From: Kryptolebias marmoratus
Taxonomy: Eukaryota; Chordata; Actinopteri; Cyprinodontiformes; Rivulidae
NCBI RefSeq assembly: GCF_001649575.2
Contig: NC_051443.1
Location: forward strand, 19,326,447-19,390,446
Reading direction: 5' to 3'
Length of the DNA stretch: 64,000 nucleotides
Shown here: one piece after another, positions 37,501-50,447 of the stretch
Numbering within the stretch: the stretch's first letter is position 1
Layout of the letters: each line of letters begins with the position of its first letter
The notes under the pieces: model-generated
Database searches by the model: none
What the model saw: only the letters and a program-made list of their open reading frames with translations
Told to the model about the DNA's origin: nothing
Made by a program: the position numbers and the translations under genes

Positions 37501-39139
37501 TTGTGTCACTGTAAATAAAACATGATTTCCTCTTCATGCTACAGTTTGCTGATATGTCTTTTTTGACTCTGACTTCAAACCCTTGCAAATCTGATTACAG
37601 TTTTAAACTAAAATCATTTTATGTTGAGAAACGATGAATTTGTAGCCATTGTGCGTGAAATAAGCTTTAAGTAAAGATCTTAAACTTGGAGTGCATGTTG
37701 TGAATCACTCTCAGCTACTAACACATCAAATTTTACTCCATTTTCTGAAAAAAAAGGGTGAATTATAGTAATTTTTGTGTTTTCTAAGTTTGGCTGGCTG
37801 TGGTGGCCATCGTGAATCGAGCTGACTCCAAAAGCTAAACAGTTGTAAACGTCCATCCTAAGATTACTTCCTGCATATTTAAATAAAATTTGTGCAGTGG
37901 TTTGTGGGATATTTTGGTAACAGTTGACACATAAACACACACAAACATAGGAAAAAGTCTTACTGACCATCTTCCCCTTTTGATGGTGGTAGACTAAAAA
38001 AAAGAATAAATATTCACTAACTAGATAAGTACTTGGGCATAAAACTGTCCCAGTATTTTTGAGTGAGACCCTGTAGGGGCAGGTTATCCACCTGTGTTAG
38101 CATGCAAACACACACTGACAATAGTTATGCAACTGCTTATGTAAATTCATCATGTGATGAGAATTCATAGGACTAAATATACTTGACAAAAGAAAATGAA
38201 ACTGCCACTAATGTAGTGGCACCAAAAAAAGGACTGTGATACGTAAACACCTCAGTGTTGTGTTAAAATCCCTTGAACAGAAACAGGAAAGTTTAGTGCG
38301 GCATTTCACTGCTGTGGATGCACACGAGTGCTTGGATAATAGTGGAGATACTGGATTATATTGGCAAAATATCTCCTGGATTTTAATGAAACTGTCAAAA
38401 AGTAATAATTAGACGTAAATCTATCACTGATTACCTTTTGGAGTCAATCCAATTCAAGATGGCCACCACAGAAACTTAGCCAAAACAAAAATGTCTAACT
38501 CAGTGAATTTTACCGATATAAAGCTAAAATTTAGTGTGGTGGAAGCTGATCATCATCGTTTTAATAACTTTCATCAAAAACATTACATGTTTTTGTTTAA
38601 GGTTTGGAAAGAACTGCACACAATCTAACATTCTTGGAAATCAGTTGCCCTTCATCCTCCCCACCCCCACTCACCTGAGAGGGTTTTTGATTGCGATGTA
38701 ACGGTCTATGGCGATAGCCAGCAGGCTGAAAATGGAGCTCTGAGTGAGCACGAGGACAAAGCAGGCGATGAACAAGCAGCCGTAGAAATCGGCACAGAAA
38801 CCCACACTAATATAAATACAAAATGGGAAACATCTCCAATCAAACATAAGAAATCATCAGTATGTTGTGTCTGATAATGTAATATTTCAGTGGCACAACA
38901 TTAACTCCAGCCCCAAATTAAATAACAAGGAAATGATACCTAATTGTGATTGCGAAAGGGATCGCCAGCAGCCCCACAGCAATATCAGCCACTGCCAGTG
39001 AGACCACGAAGAAGTTGGTGATGCTCTGCAGGTTGGAGTTGAGGCAGACGGCCCAGCAGACCAGGACGTTCCCAGCTACAGCCAGGAGAGCGATCAGCAG
39101 CTCCAGGCCAATGTAAACCACTTGGTAGTTCCTCAGCAT
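34578..39139 (-). CDS. adora2a: Adenosine receptor A2a
   Basis: Four coding exons: 38940-39139, 38675-38806, 37067-37170 and 34578-35518. Phases agree, giving 458 aa; start ATG 39139, stop TGA 34578-34580. It is a seven-helix class A GPCR at the plasma membrane, Gs-coupled in known A2A receptors. Visible hallmarks: GNVLVCWAV (TM1), [15 protein letters not shown] (TM2), [20 protein letters not shown] (TM3, DRY), CLFE in loop 2 with the ligand-contacting Phe-Glu, [11 protein letters not shown] (TM6), [16 protein letters not shown] (TM7, NPxxY-like). Two NxS glycosylation sites lie in loop 2 (NSS, NIS). The long Ser/Thr-rich C-terminal tail and HIINCF place it with A2A rather than the short-tailed A2B. 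Fish may have two A2A copies; I cannot say which this is. A 5' UTR segment runs to 39247, where a poly-pyrimidine acceptor sits. Confidence 0.93.
35645..36790 (+). mobile_element. Degenerate RTE-like non-LTR retrotransposon
   Basis: Plus-strand fragments in the last coding intron of adora2a, antisense to it. From 35936 a frame reads [20 protein letters not shown] and continues CVKETKWK, the start of an APE-type endonuclease. From about 36331 a second frame carries reverse transcriptase blocks: [27 protein letters not shown] and the catalytic [16 protein letters not shown]. The region between is deleted and frames are broken, so the element is dead. The endonuclease and RT style fits the RTE clade, though I could not align it. 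Confidence 0.75.
37620..37985 (+). repeat. Dispersed repeat family A
   Basis: A forward copy in an adora2a intron. It contains 'actctcagctactaacacatc', 'ggctgtggtggccatc', 'gactccaaaagctaaacag' and 'gggatattttggtaacag', in family order. Confidence 0.6.
38355..38640 (-). repeat. Dispersed repeat family A, reverse orientation
   Basis: A reverse copy in the next adora2a intron. It contains 'aaaatatctcctgg', 'ttttggagtcaatccaattc', 'aagatggccaccacag' and 'ctcagtgaattttaccgata'. Confidence 0.55.
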
Positions 39140-41059
39140 GGTTGTTTTTTCCTCCTTTTTTGCTTTCTTTGCTCACTCATCCCACACACTCAGCTGCTCG
39201 TCTTGTTTTTAGACAAAACATTGGCTTGTGGAGCTGCTTGATACGACCTAAGCAAAAAAAAAAAAAAAGTGTTATGAAGACAGAGCTGGAGCAGGAAGTT
39301 CCCACCACAACGATCACATGTTCAAATGCCTGATTTCACTTTATACCTTTACCGTCACAACTGCTGTATTGGTTTATTGGTCTTCCTCTTTATAAATTTA
39401 GCATCTTTTCTGTTTGGTTCAGTGAACTTTGTCACAGAAGGAAGTAGTAGTACGTTAAGGACGGAACGTCTGAGAGGTTTGGCCAACAAATGCTAAAGTA
39501 AGAACAGCGGTCTGCGGAGGGAAGGAGGAGATAAAACACAGTGTCAGTGATTCAAGCGTGTACAAACAGATTGCAGTGACCGTAAAGTACTCGTGCACAC
39601 ACACGTTAGAAAAACTATCTATCACTTTAAAGACAAGGGGACAGGGCCAAAGCAGACAGGCCAACAATGGGCTTTTTATTTTGGGAAAAGTTTCCCATAA
39701 ACCCTTTCTGCTAATCATTCCAGTTACTGACACACTTTCCTCCAAACTCGCTGATAATTGCACAAAAAAACACCGATATGCTGCACCAGACATTGCAAAA
39801 CTTTTGCACTTTTTTTTAAGATAAATTCCTGTATGTTGTAATGAAGGTGGGGTTTATTACACAAATCTTGTACAACGTCAGCAACAAGAGATCTGAAGGA
39901 AAAAAGGGAAAAAAAATTTCACAGTGAAGCTAAATGTTGGGTTGTGTTGATGAAGTACTTCTGTTGCGCCTTTAGAAAATCTCATGAACTTCAAAAACTA
40001 AATTTCTGATTGATTTTGAAGATATTTTTACTTTTGTTATAAAGTTTTCATTAAAAAAATTACACCTCAAGATCACATATAGATGATAAAAATGGCAGCT
40101 CAACAAAAAATGTAAAATGTGTTTTTGGCAAAAGCGTGTAAGTGTAGTTTTAATGGTAATAAAAGAACAGGACATGGGTCATTGGTTGGGTGTTTAAAAC
40201 AACTTAAAAGTAAAATAAAACTCTAGCTACTCATATAAACTCAACAGAAGCTCAATGAAGCTGCAAGAAAACAAGCAGGCATCCTGGTTGGTCATCAACA
40301 AGAGACGTCTTGACCAGAATTTCCATCATTCAAAAGATAAAAACCAGTGTGTCAGTGCACGCAGAAAGAAAACGGAGTTCTCTCAAAAATGTGAAAACAA
40401 AAACAAAAAGCAGCAGAACTGTGGACCAAAGCTGGGATCTAACGCGACCAAAAATGCACTTCAATCCACGACTGAAATAGGAAACTTGTTCATCATGGAC
40501 TTACAGAGCTGAAACTGACACCGCAACATTCATGGGTGGACAATAAATGTGCAGAAGTGTGAAGCTGCATTGTAACTGGTTATACTTGAGAGCTTATTCT
40601 TGTCAGGAAATGGAATTTCTTGAGTCATTTACACGATTCTAGTAGATTTTAAGTGCAGGGAAACTCCCAAAAACAAGACGACTAAAAAGAAACAACGAAA
40701 TGGTTCGAAAGCAAGATGTTACACTTTATGTAAGACTCAGAGTCCAGGAATTCAATTATTCTGTGAAGCATAAAGTCTCAATTAAAATATATTGTAATAG
40801 TGGCATTAAAAAAGTTTAAATATATTCTCCAATTCTTTTAGATTAAGAGCTAAATTATTTATGGCTTCAGTTTACATGTAGGGAATCTCCCATGACTAAT
40901 ATCAAACCACAGAAATATTGGGTTACTGAACTTGCCACCTTTGAATGACTAAAAATAGGAAGTCTAATTTTAAAATATACATTTTAATACCCCAATTAAG
41001 GGGGTTACACAAATCAGCCAGAACATTATGACTAGATCCGGTTAATTGAGTAAAACTGC

Positions 41060-41600
41060 GCATCCTGTCAAAACCCAAAATAGTGATGGGAGGAAGCAGA
41101 ATTTTTGCATCCAAGTCTTTTTCCAAATGACTTAACATTTTTACTTTCATGCCTCCTTTCACAGAGAAACAACATTCCCCTAAAGTAGCCGGATATAAAT
41201 GAGCTTCTAATGGCAGTGATGGGAAATATGAGAAATATGACCAATCGGTTATTGGAACACGCTGCCAACCGCGCACATGATGTCAAAACCAAAGTGAATT
41301 TCTGGGGTCTCGAAATAACTCCAATCTTAAAACAGTTTACATCAGTCTGTGTCAATGCTATTTCATAAACCTTGACGTTGAACAGCTTTTTTGGCAGAAA
41401 TATAGTAACATTCCTTCTGACCCAGGCTGCACCGGGAGAATTAGCTGCTGACAAATGATCAAATAGTTCTCTGTAAATAACCATGAAACTGACAACAAAG
41501 TAAAGATTTATTTGTGCTGTTATCTACAATAGGTAAGATATTAACTGCTCCTCCCGGGAAACCCCACTTCAAGGATCTATCCCTTTAATTTGATCTCTGG
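41060..41600. repeat. Repeat family B copy in the 5' intron of adora2a
   Basis: The right end reads 'aggtaagatattaactgctcc', then 'ccccacttcaaggatc' and 'tatccctttaa', matching the inverted ends of the element at 3636-4805 and the copy at 61890-62515. No coding capacity. Confidence 0.45.
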
Positions 41601-42721
41601 AAATCATCTCAAGAACCCGACTTGGTGTTCCACAGCCCACGGTGAGGCTGTGACCCAGATTTAGGAAACCGGTTCTGTTGACTACAGAATGGTAAACATA
41701 AAAGTGTAAAGAACCAGTGAGAACTCTGCATATATACGTCTTAAGACGTATAAGATAAGATACAAAGAGAACAAGTGATAAAAGCTATTTCCTTCCTTGT
41801 AACACATTTCACATTCATTGATAATTTCCTTAAATGCACATCAGAGTCACAGTCAGCCCTTTAGCTCCACCAGTGGTAATCCTGACAGGCGGTCTGTTTA
41901 CCAAAGTCCAGTTTCTCCTCCATTGTTGTGCTGTTTAAACTTTCTCATAGGCCAAAGGAATTCCAAAACTATTTATCCAGCTGCTTATAAAGCTGCAGTA
42001 AAAGACCTCATGAGGTTGCAACACAATAAGTACCTGCAAATCCCCCGAAGTAAAGGGTGAAACCAGAAACTTACATGCTTTTCTTCAGTGTTTCACGTTA
42101 AAGGCTGCACGAAAAAGAGAGAAATAAATTCACGCAGTGGGCTTCTCTAACCTTTCTCCAGCTGACTGCGTTGGCAGAAAACCAGATCTGTTTGGCCACG
42201 ATTCTAAACAGCAGTGGAGGAAAAGATAAGAAAATGCACATCCTGTTGGGAAGGATCTGTCTCTGCTCTGCCTGTCAATCAATGTGTGCCAGCTCAGCTC
42301 CACCAAAGTCCAAGGAAAACAAATAGGAAATGTTCTTACTATTTACAACCTGCAGGAGAGGATTTCAATAACAGCATATACTGTTTAACCTGAGAGATGA
42401 GTTTCTGTTGAACGACTGACTCATGGCTTGAATTGATTTACAACACACTGAAGTTGCCAGGCTTTCTCCTAAAACGTTAAAGCAATGCATTTGCTTTAGT
42501 TTAACCACGCTAGAGATATTTTCATCGTTTTACGAATTAAAAGCCAGATGTTTCCAGTTTCATGTGTGAAAGAATCAGCCAAAATTATAGCTTAAAAACA
42601 TTATTTTCAAGTTTTCAAAAGGTATTATAAGGGATGGAAACCTACCAACCTGTCACTGAAAGTCACAAAACGGTCAACCAAGTTATTCACAACAACCTAA
42701 ACAGGAAGGAGCGCGTCTTAC

Positions 42722-43040
42722 CTGATGACTTGGATGAAGGAGGGGAAAAAAAGAGTCGTTTCTCTACTTCCTCCCTGCTAATTTACATCGAAATAAAGCA
42801 AAAGTCGAAAAGCAGACACGTGACTTGGACTAAGGAACCTAAGAGAAAGAGAAACGGAGCCGAAGCTCCTGACATGATGGCCCCGCTGCGCAGGATGCCG
42901 CGTAATGACGCGCTGGGGCAGGAAAGTGCGGCTGCAAGTAGCTGTGTGAAGCTGCTGCAGGTTCACTGCGCTCTGTGCGCTCTGTGCGCGCCCTGTGCTG
43001 CTCGGATTGTGAGGTCAGACGGCGGGGGAAACCCGCCTAC
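42722..43040 (-). promoter_or_regulatory. adora2a: CpG-rich 5' UTR exon and promoter region of adora2a
   Basis: The minus strand ends 'ccaagtcatcag' followed by the donor gtaaga, which can pair with the acceptor at 39248-39249 just upstream of the coding start. The block 42880-43030 is much richer in CpG than its neighbours and includes a CACGTG at about 42820. No in-frame start to the receptor lies here, so it is read as noncoding. The assignment to adora2a rests on orientation and position. Confidence 0.45.
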
Positions 43041-43283
43041 CCTCAACAAAACCAAAACGACGTTTCTTAGAATTTGGTTTTCAGTTTGGTTTAACAATGA
43101 CGCGATAGTCCTTTAATGACTCAGTTTTTCATCCTCAGAAGAACCGTTTGTGCGCCGGAAGGACAGCAGGTGATTCTGGTAAACAGAGGCAGGGGCAGTG
43201 GCGGCTGGTGGAATTGTCTCAAGGAGGGGCTATAAATCCAAAATAGACGTATACCAAAGGTTTTGGTATATGTCAATTATGTG

Positions 43284-43326
43284 ATACCTTAGTATATGTT
43301 TTGGTCCAAAACATATACTAAGGTAT
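43284..43326. repeat. Perfect 21-nt inverted repeat with 1-nt spacer
   Basis: 43284-43304 is the exact reverse complement of 43306-43326. A smaller inverted repeat ('ataccaaag' / 'ttttggtat') lies just left at about 43250-43270. Confidence 0.8.
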
Positions 43327-43471
43327 AACACCAGTGTATTTACATGAATTAAAACGACAAAAGCAACATTATAATGTACATATAAATGCATATATGCATA
43401 AGTGCTTCCTAAACACACTAATACTTACAAAGACGGAGGTCTCCCAAGGCAAAAGCCTGTAGGGCCTGTTG

Positions 43472-43735
43472 CCATTTATGTAGGGGGAACAGATTATTTC
43501 AGGCGGCTAAAATATTTTGTTTCCTCTCTTAACTTTGGCAAATAAAGAGCAAATGTTATCAAAATCACAGGATTTATTGTTGATGAGGAAAGGATTAAAC
43601 ACAGTTAAAGACTTGCAGGTAAATTAATTTGTTTCCATTTTATGTAGGGGGAACAGATTATTTCAGGCAGCTGAAATATCCATTCTCTTCTCTCCTCCCC
43701 CCATAACTTTGGCAAATAAAAAGCAACTGTTTCCA
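43472..43735. repeat. Local direct duplication
   Basis: The text from 'tttatgtagggggaacag' through 'attatttcaggc' to 'aactttggcaaataaa' occurs twice, at about 43475-43550 and 43638-43722, roughly 165 bp apart in the same orientation. Confidence 0.75.
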
Positions 43736-44649
43736 AATTCTCAAACATTATGTGTGATAGCATACTAGACATTTCCTTAATCCAGTAATCTGTCATATTT
43801 TACATTAGAACGGGATTTGCCAAAATGTCTACACTCTGATCATTTCAGGAAGTCTTTATTTTTGTGCCCTGCTATCAGCTAACTTTGCTCCTCTTGTATC
43901 AGAAATGAAAAATTATAAATGCACACTACTTGTTGGGAACCTGTGTTTCTTGACTGACTTTTATTTGTCAGGCTTAAGAGACAAAAGTTGAAAAAAGATC
44001 GATTCTCTTCGCGTTTAAAATAACACAGAACAGCGTAAAAAGACCTCCACACAAGACCTCGTTTATTTATTTATTTTATTTTGATAGCTGCCGATTAAAC
44101 TGAAAGTTACAACACTGACATGATTATATGAGTAATTTTTACCGAGAAATCGATCAGAAGCGCCGTGAAAATGGTCAGATCCGCCGGATCCACCTCTCTG
44201 GCTGCAATGCGCGCTCCCGACACGGAGGGAACAGAATTTCACCGGGAACAGAATTTCGCACAAGACCGGAACTCGTCTCGAACTCTCCTCTGTTTAGTTT
44301 TTTTCAGAAAGTGAAAGAAATAAAAAAGTAGCATCTCTCACTGCAGGCTGCAACTCAAACTCAGCTCAATATTATGGGAAGATATACAAATTTTCCCGTT
44401 GCAGTCTCACAGAATTTTGAGTATTTGTGATCAAGTGACCAGTGAGTGGTGCAGCTGTTTTGCCATTTTTAAAAATCCCAATTTACATGTTTTTTTTTAT
44501 ATCCATAATTATAAAACCATACTCTGAACTGTTTATTATTTCATTGCCCACCTCCACCTGGATCATACCCACTATGGCAGCTGCCTCCATGTTTAGAAAT
44601 CAATCTACAAGAGTACAATTTTGAAAAGAAGTACAGTTTTTTAAAAGAA

Positions 44650-44880
44650 TATCAAATCAAATCAAATTTTATTTGTATAGCACATTTCAGCAGCAAGGCA
44701 TTTCAAGGTGCTTTACATAATTACAAAAACAAAATAAAAACAGCATGTGACATTGAATAAACAGTAAGAAAGAGAAAAACATCGAAGACATCAAAAACCC
44801 GCACTCTAACCCTAATTTAGCCATAAGCAGGTGGGTTTTAAGTTGAGATTTAAAGGCACCCAGTGTTTCAGCTGTTATTA
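44650..44880. repeat. Common teleost interspersed repeat
   Basis: It begins 'atcaaatcaaattttatttg' and continues 'gtatagcacatttcagcagc' and 'aaggtgctttacataatta', then 'gcaggtgggttttaagttgag'. This block is found very often in fish genomic DNA. The element class is uncertain to me. Confidence 0.6.
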
Positions 44881-46252
44881 TTTAATATCAGCGTGGTTTT
44901 TAGATCTGGACATTCAGGGAAGTAGCCTAGATTTTTTTTCCCTTTGTAGGTGCCAAAATACATCTCTAGAGCTATAAACTAAACTGAGAGTTGGAGATGT
45001 CCACAATGACTCTGGGACTACTAACAGTTTTCCAAAACCCAAGCAACGTTACAGGCGTCACCTTATAGATCCACGTGTCCTCATCCAGCAGCTTCTGTAT
45101 TTATACATTGCCTGACATGCCATGACAAAACAACTGCTGGACTGGGGAAGAGGCGCAGCACGTTCCAGATTTCTCAACTGCGATGCACGACTGTTGCACC
45201 ACCGTTACACGACGTTCCTGTGACTGTCGAGCAGCAGCTACAAGCGCCCAAAATTTGAAGCATTGTTGCGAGAATGTCCTTCAAACATAAGAAACAGTGG
45301 AGAGACAGACATGTATACTCCTGGGAAAGTCTTGACCCAAACTTTATTTTTCAATTTTTGTTGCATTTGTTTGTATATTAATTGCTCAAGATCTCTTTCC
45401 TTTTGTTGTTTGAATGTTATTTCCGTCTTTTGTAAGATTTGCTTGCAGTTAGAGTGAGTTTAAACGTGACTCCAGCTCAGTTAAAGGCAACATAAATAAT
45501 CAGAGCTGTAGTACTAACAGGACTATATGCTATATTTATCAAAATATGTAGATTTTATCTTTGCATAATAACAACTCGAAGAAAAAATTACATTAGTACA
45601 AGCCCATACATTTGTCAAACTGTCTTTTTTTGCATTTTTAGGGTCTTCTTGCTGTCATGTTATGCAGCAAATAAACCAGTCTGTCTCCTTGGATTTGCAT
45701 ACAAAGCCTTCACTCTCATTGTTTTATTAGCCTATTTATTACTACACAGTCAAATAGGATAATTAATTATGGTTGTTTAAATATGAAGTTCCTGAAACCA
45801 ACTTCCTCTTGTATAACCGCAGGACGGTGTCTCAATTTCAGTAGAATTTGTTTTTCTTCTGTTGAAGCTTTGCTGCTGCGATGGTGTCACTGTTCTGTTG
45901 CACCACATTGACTAATTAGATTCATGAATAAAATACAAAACAATTAGTTTCATTTTAAAGAAGTCTTCAAAAAGGTAAATTTCTTTGTATGACATTTTTG
46001 TGTCAATGTCATTTTTTTTTTCAAAGTAAACAAAACGTTGCCATAAAATTCTCTTACCAGCAAACATTTTCAGATTAATATGAATGTTTTTTGTAAAATG
46101 TTGCACTTTTGTTAATGATACATTACTAGATGAACCATTCTGCAAACTCTGACAGGTTTAAGATCATCTTTATGGGGTTTTATTTCCAGATTTCCTCAGT
46201 AAGAGTGATAAAAATAAAATAAAAATAAAAAAAACAACAACATCTATGTAGA

Positions 46253-49200
46253 TACAGGAGATTTTATTTAACTTTATTGTGTACAAACAAAGGCTGCAAA
46301 TGCCTTTCAAACATGTTTACCCTCAGAATACAGTATTCCTTTTTACAGCTCTACAAGCAGAACATTAAATATTCAACAAGAGTCAAAAAACGGACAAATT
46401 AAAAACAACAACCAAAAAAAAATGTTGCATTTGGTCAACAAATCTCATCCTGGACTTTAGATTATTATGTGCTGAATGAGAGGAAAGTTGAATATTCCCT
46501 AAAGAAAGTCGCTTCGTTTGTTCGAAAAGTGGCAGCAGAGGGTCGTGTGAAAGTCTTCACCATAATATGGAAATAAATATCAGGATCCTGTACAATAAAT
46601 GCAATATGTACCATATCTTTAGGCAAGTTCACAGAAAAATGACGTGTTTTTGGCTGAGAAGGAGGTTATGGAGGGTACATGCAGTTACAGAGACAAACAC
46701 TTTGTAGATTTCTCTCCTCCACCACAAACCGACGGCTCGGACTTTCCAGGAGACGAGAGGTGAACCGGCTCGATCCTTGAGCCATCAATCATACGCCAGC
46801 GAGCGCCACAGCAAGCAAAAAGAGTACGAGACATTTCATACGAGCCGGGAGTCCCCAGTTTCCTTTGTCCGAATCCGAAACAATCACAGTGGCCAGTCTG
46901 CTCTTCAAATAACGAAACTGAGCTGAAAGAGGTGGAATTGAGGCTTGAAAAGATCATTGCAGAGCTACTTAGTGGTCACGATCCGGACAGGAAAAAAATA
47001 AAATAAAATACACAGCATGTTCGATAAACAGAAGCTGATTAACACATTTAGATTTTTCTAAAGAAAGCACAATATATAAAGACAATTTTCTAACATTAAT
47101 TTAGTTTTAGATTACTTTTTTTTTAATAACCATAATTAAATAGATCAAGCAGACCATCTTGCACCAAACTGGAGGGAATCATAAATAAATAGGAGTTTTA
47201 AAAGAAAAAAAAAAAAAGAAGGCAAATATTAGGAGATGAAACTCGTGTCGGCCCGTTAACTTTTAGCACGGAGTTTCATTTACTTACAGCATCACAGTCA
47301 AATGGAGGGAGTCGAACACTCGGATGAGCTAAGACCGTGTTTGAATTTAAGGTCCTGTCTTAGCCTGTAAGAGATGAGAGGTGTGTGTCTGTCCTCGGCA
47401 AAGGCAACAGGAGGAACGAGCGGTTTTTAATTTTTTCTTTTTTCCACTGGCGTTTAGAGAACCACAGGTGCTAAACTAAAGCAAGTGTTGAGGCACGAAG
47501 GGGTTGAGTAGTGCAGGCAGCTGGGGCTTGGTGTAAAGAAGAAATATGACCAAATAAACAGGAGATTTATGCCCACTCACATCCTAAAATACAGATGAAC
47601 CAACAATGTGAGTGTGCTACAGTGAGTCAAACTGATCCAGACAGGAAATAAAGTAACCGACAGAACACAACAGGATTTATAATCTGCTAAACAGAAAGAT
47701 GTCTTTGGGACATGAGAATATCAAAATATATGATTTTACCTAATGGAGGCATTTAAAAAAACACTATTTTTCTCTTCTGCAAGCCAAAATAGCTACTTTG
47801 GTTGTAATAATTTGCTCATATCCTTTGCCAATAAATTCAAGCATGGAAACAAACCATTATAAACCCTCTGATTGAACAACGTTTTCAGCTTTAAGCCTCT
47901 AAAAGACACCAACCAGCCACAATATTGAATATCCCAACACTTGAGGTTAACTAATGCTTCTTCTTTCTGCTGGGAAACCTTGGGTTATAGATTTTACTGT
48001 GCTTTGCAAAAGTATCCACCCCTATTAGTAATCTTTCTATTTTGTTGCCTTACAACCTGGAATTTAGGTGGATTTTTAATTTGATTAAAAGCAACAACTC
48101 TCTGAAAAGTACTCCAGATTAATGAAGCTTATTGGGAAATTTAAAAAATGGTTTAAATATTAATAAAATAAAATCTAAAACTGAAAAGTGTCCCCTGGCT
48201 TTGAAGCCCCAACCATTCGTTGCCGAAGCCACATAACCCTGTGGCCAATCGAACCTGCCAGCTGTTACACACAGCTCTAAGTAGTCAGGGCTAGGAGACA
48301 TCATGAAGACCAAGGAACTCTCCACGCAGGTCAGAGATAAAGTTGTGGATAAGTTCGGATCAGGGTCAGACTATAAGGAAATGATCCCAGATCCATGAAT
48401 ATCCCACAGAGCAACATTAAATCCATTATTAGGAAATGGAAAGATGAATTAATTATTATTGTTATTATAAAATTATTGCTCTTAATTCCAATAAAAATCC
48501 AATTAAATTCCAGGTTGTTAGGCAACAAAAGAGAAAAAATGTGGATGTTTTTTGTTTGTTTGTTTTTGGACAAATACCAGTGTTCATAGGCATGCCTATT
48601 CCTCAATCATCATGAAAGCAAATATTCATGGCTGCACCTTCGTCACACAGCCCCAAAAAACAAACAAACAAACAAGCAAACAGCTAATGAAGGGGTTAGA
48701 ACAAGTCAGAACCACGACTCCACAGGTCCAAACGACTTGGTCTTGTTTTGGTATTAGAAAGTGGAAAAACGGCTGGTAGTTTTAATATTCCCAGAAAACT
48801 AATCCTAGTTTGGCTAGAAAAAGGCATGCTTTAGTAGTGTGAAAAGGATCACAGTAAACAACCAAAACTCTGAGTTTAAGATGACACACTTGGGGGAAAA
48901 AGACAGCAATATTAAGGACACAAAAAAAAAAACAATCAAACATGCCTGCATGTTAAATCAGTAAGAACAAAAAAACTAACATAGAAGCAGGAGTTTGGCT
49001 ATTCAGTGGGCAATGTAGTCTTTTTCAATAGGAATAGTAAGAAAAAAACCTTTTTTTAATATAACAAACACCGGACATAAACGCAGAATGCTCAGGCCAC
49101 TCGATTTGTAATACAGTAGTTTTAATATTGCATGAGTGCACTTCTGCAGCCACAGACCAAAAAGTACAAAAAGACAACATCCTAACGTGTTTGCGTGTGT

Positions 49201-50447
49201 TCTGGAATTATGGCGTTGCATAAAGTCTACACCAGACGGGCGACGGTCTCTGGACACACCTGCTGAGGACCACCCAGCAGGCGAAGAGCTTGTGCCTGAA
49301 CTCCCACAGCAGCATACGATGTGTAACTACAACGTGTGTGTGTTACCTTCAGTGTGTTATCTAGATGAGTCACTGACAGGCTGATCTGAATGGCAAGTAG
49401 TTTTCATTAGAAAAAAAGGCAAAATCTTGCTAATTTACGGCAAGACCTGAAGTCAAGGCTAAGACCTACCACCTTCATAAACGAGAAGAACGTTTCTAAT
49501 AGAAAAACACACCAATTTCTTCACTGGGCCCCCCGAATAAATTACAATAACAGCAACAATGAATATATCATTAAATAAAACAAAAATACAACTTTAAGAT
49601 TATGTACACGGACTGTACCTTTAAATGTAAGCGCCTCCAAAAAAAAAAACATGTTTGGCAAGATGTCCTATGTTACAACAAGACGGACATTTCGTCAGCA
49701 AAGATATGAACACAGACAGTTCCTATGTTAGAAAATATATTGCTTCTGGGTATTTGGACTGAAAACTACCTTGTGATACAAATAAAAAAAAGAGAGGGAG
49801 AGAATTGGGTTTGTATCATTTCTGAACTTCAAGTCATAGCTTTTACCTCCAACCAGATTTGTTTATGTTGTAAACAGTATCCCAGGGGTTGGCTTTCTGT
49901 GCTTTTACAGAAACACAGAAATAAAAAGGGGAGAAAAAGCCAAGATGGTGGCCGACTTACAGCTTCAGTCAACAGCAAAAAAAAACGATCTCTTCTTTTT
50001 TGTCCTCTTGTCGGGGCGTGAAGTAATGTTTGAGATGGAATGACACACTTTGCTAATGATTGTCCAAAATAAAATTCAATTAGGAACCCAAATGTAAAGT
50101 TACACGGACAGACGTCCTCAACTCTTTTCTTGTTTCCTTGTTTTGAACGGCAGATGTAAACGTTCAGCACTGAGACAAACAGAAAGCAGAAACACATGGC
50201 AGACGTACCTGTACCCTGAACCTCTGCAGGTACAAGGAATCATCAGGTGAAGAGACATGAATGGCAACGGCTTCCAGTCCTCTGAGCTGCAGAGACAAGT
50301 GGCGCCCTCTTGTGTTCGAGCACAAGAGGAGCCGCCAGAGACAATCCTGCCAAGTCAATTCAAAAACAAACTACAGTAGGCTCACTTTGAGCCAGTGTCC
50401 GCCCCCCCTTTGTGCACCCTGTTGGTCAGACAGACTCAGTGTCAGCT
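46253..50447 (-). other. bcr: Presumed 3' UTR of bcr
   Basis: The sequence follows the bcr stop codon with no other recognisable gene. Two minus-strand AATAAA signals about ten bases apart near 46262-46278 look like a genuine 3' end. It contains a Tc1-like insertion at 48.0-48.55 kb. A shorter UTR is possible. Confidence 0.4.
47997..48545 (+). mobile_element. Degenerate Tc1/mariner-like transposon
   Basis: The left end 'ctgtgctttgcaaaagtatc' follows a TA, and its inner part 'gttgccttacaacctgg' is matched in inverted form near 48500-48530 ('ccaggttgttaggcaac'). Between them a frame starting at 48302 reads MKTKELSTQVRDKVVDKF, the helix-turn-helix start of a Tc1-type transposase, and breaks at a stop. 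It resumes in another frame at 48395 as MNIPQSNIKSIIRKWKDE. The catalytic part is deleted, so it is inactive. Confidence 0.7.

Larger units (their letters stand above)
43050..46250. other. Intergenic region between adora2a and bcr, no gene seen
   Basis: No supported exons. It contains an inverted repeat (43284-43326), a local duplication (43.47 and 43.64 kb) and a teleost interspersed repeat at 44.65-44.88 kb. Confidence 0.55.

Noticed and set aside
42634..43116. Plus-strand open frame of 160 codons
   Set aside because: It overlaps the minus-strand CpG-rich 5' UTR exon and donor of adora2a. The Cys/Ala-rich stretch comes from a 'gctctgtgc' repeat, not from a domain.
46685..46957. Minus-strand open frame of 90 codons
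   Set aside because: It lies in the presumed bcr 3' UTR, with no domain, no splice context and no clear start context.
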